Assembly (NCBI GenBank): GCA_029747585.1
Contig: JAPEVF010001363.1
Coordinates: 1 to 10,555 of the forward strand
Direction of reading: 5' to 3'
From: Pleurotus djamor
Lineage: Eukaryota > Basidiomycota > Agaricomycetes > Agaricales > Pleurotaceae
Length of the DNA: 10,555 nt
Position 1 is the first letter of the stretch. Every line of letters begins with the position of its first letter. Both the position numbers and the translations under genes were made by a program. Positions 8,242-10,555 of the stretch are shown here, piece by piece. The notes beneath the pieces were generated by a model that was not told the origin of the DNA, made no database searches, and worked only from the letters and a program-made list of their open reading frames with translations.

Positions 8242-10029
8242 TCATCTCCTCGCAGTCAACTCCTCGCAGATCCTCAAAGCCTCACTCCACACCTGCTTGC
8301 GAACCTCCATGCTCTGCGACTGCAGGTTGACCGAGGCAATTAGCCGTTGGTCCAGTTCGATGATCTCCTCGGCCGATAATGGACATCCGGGCTCGTCACA
8401 GACAACCTCATTGAAAGTGGCAGGACGGTTGTTTGAGAAGGGGTTTTCATCGTCCCACTCCTCTTTGTTACGGGCTCGAGAGGATGCCATCAATGTATCA
8501 TCCCATTCTACGCCATAATGCTCCAGATCATCCACTTGACCCTCCCTTTCCAGCAGATAGTCCACTCCGCGAACTCCATACTGTTGCATGCCAAAGAGAA
8601 ACATCTCACTGGGACACTTGTGCCCCGCCCTTCGACCAGGCAACGCCACTTTGTGCATGTTCCAAGCTTGGGCCCATTGCTGAGTTTCACTGTGCAACAC
8701 GCCAAGGAAAAGGTGGTGGAGCAACCAGATGTGTCCGAAATTGTCGTGTTCCAACCGCCCGTGTACTTCAAGATCCTCGAAAAATTCTTTCCACTTTTTC
8801 ACGATGCCGTGGACGAAGTCAAGCCACAGACGTTCGATTCGACAATTGTGAACGCTCCTGGTGTAGGAGTGATGAGAACGGGTGATAACACTGACAGCGG
8901 GGACTTCTATAGGCTTACCGTCCATAGATATACGAGCCACGACCGCGACCTCGATACGTCTCCATCCATTCTCCACCCCATGATCGCCTCGAACGCGACT
9001 GGGACATCCGTTTTCGCCTATTGCCTTTAGGAAGACTTGCAGAACAGTGGCCTTGCGATTGTTCGCACTGATCTGTATGCCTGTGACGTATCGAGATTTG
9101 CCATCGATGAAGGCGTGGCACACAAATCTCCAGCGTATGAGATCTATTAACAGTGAATTAGGGGTCAGCATCGTAGAGCAAACCTGGAAGGAAACGACAT
9201 ACCATGATTACCGTCATGATGCCACAGTGAATTGACCCCTGGTACCGAGTATTCCCTGCGTACAATCATGTGGTTGTAGAACCTCCCTGGTGTTCCATGG
9301 ACCCGGCGATAGGCGTCACGTATGCGTTGAATTGAAACTCGGTGACCTCTCGCATTCAGGGTTCCCTGAATCATTCTTCTCCCGAAGCTGGGGAAGAGTT
9401 GAAGTATGCTTACGACCTCACTTTCCAACTGAGGGTCGGTGAGGGTGGACATAGGTGGGGTCATTGAAGTCCAGATTTGCATGGCCTCTCCATCTTCGCC
9501 AACTACTTCCTGAGAAACAGGCGCTCCAGGCTGCAGGAGACTGTATTCCACGGCTCGACGACGAACGGTGCGAGAACTGATGCCTAGCAGCCGACCAATG
9601 ACACTTGTACCTCTGTGCATGAGGGCGTGGGCGAGGAATGTGGGATCGATATCTATTTTAGGTGCTCCCCCGCTGCTCATACGCGTCACCACTGAGAATT
9701 GGTTGACTGGAGCTGGATCTGAGGAGACATCTGCAACGCGTTGGAGATCGCTGACCATAGCCGCTACATTGTCGCGCAGCGTGACCAGTTCATCCGCTGG
9801 GAATATGGCGTGGTGCTGATAATTCGACAGGTTAATGTGTTTCATGAGTCTCCTGCGATGTATGGACACACACCTCCTCGGCAACCGAGAGAAATCGCCA
9901 GACTTGGTTGATTTGCAACTGCAATCTGGCTCGGTCCCCAACCTGTGTCCTCAAAGCCACGTCCACTTCGCGGTTCATGACAGAAAAAGCAGCGCGAAAT
10001 CGATATAATCTTTCTAGGGGATCGTCCAT
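8242..10029 (-). CDS. DDE integrase/transposase of the agaricomycete integrase-core family, probably frameshifted
   Basis: Retrovirus-type integrase-fold recombinase expected to process and join the ends of a DNA element. Exons on the minus strand: 10029-9874, 9815-9203, 9143-8919 and 8857-8242. The start sits in CACCATGG. Order of parts: a conserved-looking N-terminal segment (1-52), a helix-turn-helix-like stretch (RLLGISSRTVRRR, about 125-140), STLTDPQLES and FPSFGRRMIQGTLNARGH (a second DNA-binding-like helical part), then the catalytic core. Candidate metal-binding residues are Asp253 in LWHHDGNH (codon 9215-9213), Asp310 in RVRGDHGVEN (codon 8985-8983) and Glu in NCRIERLW (codon 8835-8833). 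The C-terminal part has HIWLLHHLFL and a CPLSAEEI tail typical, as I recall it, of this family. A deletion of about 16 nt near 8968 breaks the frame between Asp310 and the Glu; if the intron 8918-8858 is kept, the frame reopens but the Asp-Glu gap becomes 49 residues. Probably inactive as it stands, unless the lesion is an assembly error. Confidence 0.85.
8858..8918 (-). other. Integrase intron that also reads open if retained
   Basis: The 61-nt segment begins GTAAGCC and ends ACACCAG on the minus strand. Splicing joins RGRGSYIYGR directly to SVHNCRIERLW, which fits the expected core of this integrase family, so I take it as a true intron. It contains no stop in the frame entered from the upstream side of the deletion at about 8968, which is why an uninterrupted reading frame appears to cross it. 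Confidence 0.7.
8960..8985 (-). other. Site of an inferred frameshifting deletion in the integrase core
   Basis: Upstream of about 8968 the frame reads RVRGDHGVEN; downstream the family-like sequence WMETYRGRGRGSYIYGR is found in another frame. The codons for N and W share the T at 8968. As I recall the family, about five residues normally lie between these two blocks. Restoring them would need about 16 nt (19 for six residues) and would give an Asp-to-Glu spacing of 34-35 residues, the expected DDE spacing. Confidence 0.6.
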
Positions 10030-10464
10030 GGTGCTGAAAGGAGGGAGGGCGCCTGTCCAGGTGGTTCAACTTTCGGATCGGATGCAATCGGTCCAGATAA
10101 CGATAATCAGCATCTGTTATCTACTTCCTGGTACGAAAGCGTGACTGGATTGTGACTTGGCGATGTCCGTGGCGATTCTTGATGTACAATGAGTCCGGCC
10201 TGGCCGGTCGAGGGAACCACATTGCAGTCATTTGCGCCCAAGAAGCGCACTCTGCACTTCTTTTGCCAGTCATTGTTGCTCGCTTTGATACACGTGCTCA
10301 GAATGCGACGGCACAACGTGTGCTTCATCTGACTTATTTTGGGAATTGACTTTGAGTCGACACATTCATGGGCTTGCATGTGTACAACGTTGTCGAGCCT
10401 CGATGTCGACGCCGATATCATGCGTCTGATGCTAAGATCGGTGGTTTAGGGCAAGAGGTATGAA
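10030..10464. other. Non-coding stretch upstream of the integrase
   Basis: No convincing coding sequence. This holds the integrase promoter (minus strand) and probably unrelated or element-end DNA. Visible small dyads: CCGGCC-T-GGCCGG (10195-10207), CACGTG (10291-10296), GCACA-ACG-TGTGC (10311-10323) and ACAACGTTGT (10384-10393). No counterpart of the 10-bp array at 2441-2580 is seen in inverted orientation, and I found no terminal inverted repeat matching the left side. Confidence 0.5.
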
Positions 10465-10470
10465 TATAAA
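10465..10470 (+). promoter_or_regulatory. TATA box of a downstream gene
   Basis: A clear TATAAA lies 50 bp before the first downstream ATG (10521), with pyrimidine-rich sequence between, a normal arrangement for a fungal promoter reading to the right. Confidence 0.4.
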
Positions 10471-10520
10471 ACAACCTCTTACTTGCATTGAATCGTTCAC
10501 GCTTGCACATCCCAGAATCC

Positions 10521-10555
10521 ATGTCCTCCGTGCGTCCAAAATCAGTCGAATCACA
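10521..10555 (+). CDS. Possible first codons of a gene cut by the window edge
   Basis: An ATG at 10521 opens a frame reading MSSVRPKSVES up to the end of the window. Support is only the TATA box at 10465-10470 and the open frame of 11 codons. The -3 base is T, a weak start context. Product cannot be assigned. Confidence 0.25.
   Translation, partial: MSSVRPKSVES

Noticed and set aside
8433..9030. Plus-strand open frames of 150 and 170 aa opposite the integrase
   Set aside because: They are antisense to a recognisable conserved protein and show no motif or start context of their own.
8242..9171. A 309-aa single-exon integrase starting at 9171
   Set aside because: Its first residues come from an intron (9202-9144). 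The upstream exons with the first catalytic Asp join in frame, so the real gene starts at 10029.
2753..10029. LTR retrotransposon or endogenous retrovirus origin
   Set aside because: An integrase-type core is present, but there is no reverse transcriptase, RNase H, protease, gag or LTR, and the genes are rich in spliceosomal introns.
2753..10029. KDZ-type or other named fungal DNA transposon
   Set aside because: The catalytic core has integrase-type Asp/Asp/Glu signatures and not those of the Kyakuja-Dileera-Zisupton group; no TET/JBP-type gene is present.

Overview
The window looks like nuclear DNA of a filamentous basidiomycete, most likely an agaricomycete. The genes are split by many 48-67 nt introns with fungal-type GT...AG borders (GTAAG/GTGAG donors, CAG/TAG acceptors), coding GC is moderate, and one gene belongs to a DDE integrase family I recognise from mushroom genomes. 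There are no bacterial operon signals, no reverse transcriptase, no gag and no LTRs. The organism call is an inference.

Layout. Bases 1-279 may hold the 3' end of an unidentified gene. Bases 280-2440 show no convincing gene, only small inverted and direct repeats, including a perfect 10-bp-stem hairpin at 850-879. Bases 2441-2580 are an A+T-rich tandem array with a strict 10-bp period. A plus-strand gene of at least 11 exons (2753-6256, about 980 aa) follows. It encodes Cys/His-rich N-terminal modules, a low-complexity linker and a C-terminal HECT-type ubiquitin-ligase fold that keeps the catalytic Cys context. Two minus-strand genes converge on it. The first is a 4-exon gene of unknown function (8155-6489, about 501 aa). 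The second is a DDE integrase/transposase gene (10029-8242). Only 86 bp separate the integrase stop from the next start. After a 490-bp non-coding stretch, a TATA box (10465-10470) and an ATG at 10521 suggest the start of another gene cut by the window edge.

Interpretation. The three central genes look like one mobile-element cassette: a DDE recombinase, a HECT-like protein and a third dedicated protein. The integrase supplies the cut-and-join chemistry. The HECT-like and unknown proteins would be accessories, but their roles are inferred from proximity only. This copy appears damaged: comparing frames across the DDE core shows a deletion of about 16 nt just after the second catalytic Asp. 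The frame stays open only if the next intron is not removed, so a naive gene call hides the lesion. No terminal inverted repeats or target-site duplications could be matched inside the window, so the element's ends are unknown. All 11 ambiguous bases (N) lie in 2708-6135, that is, in the HECT gene and its leader.
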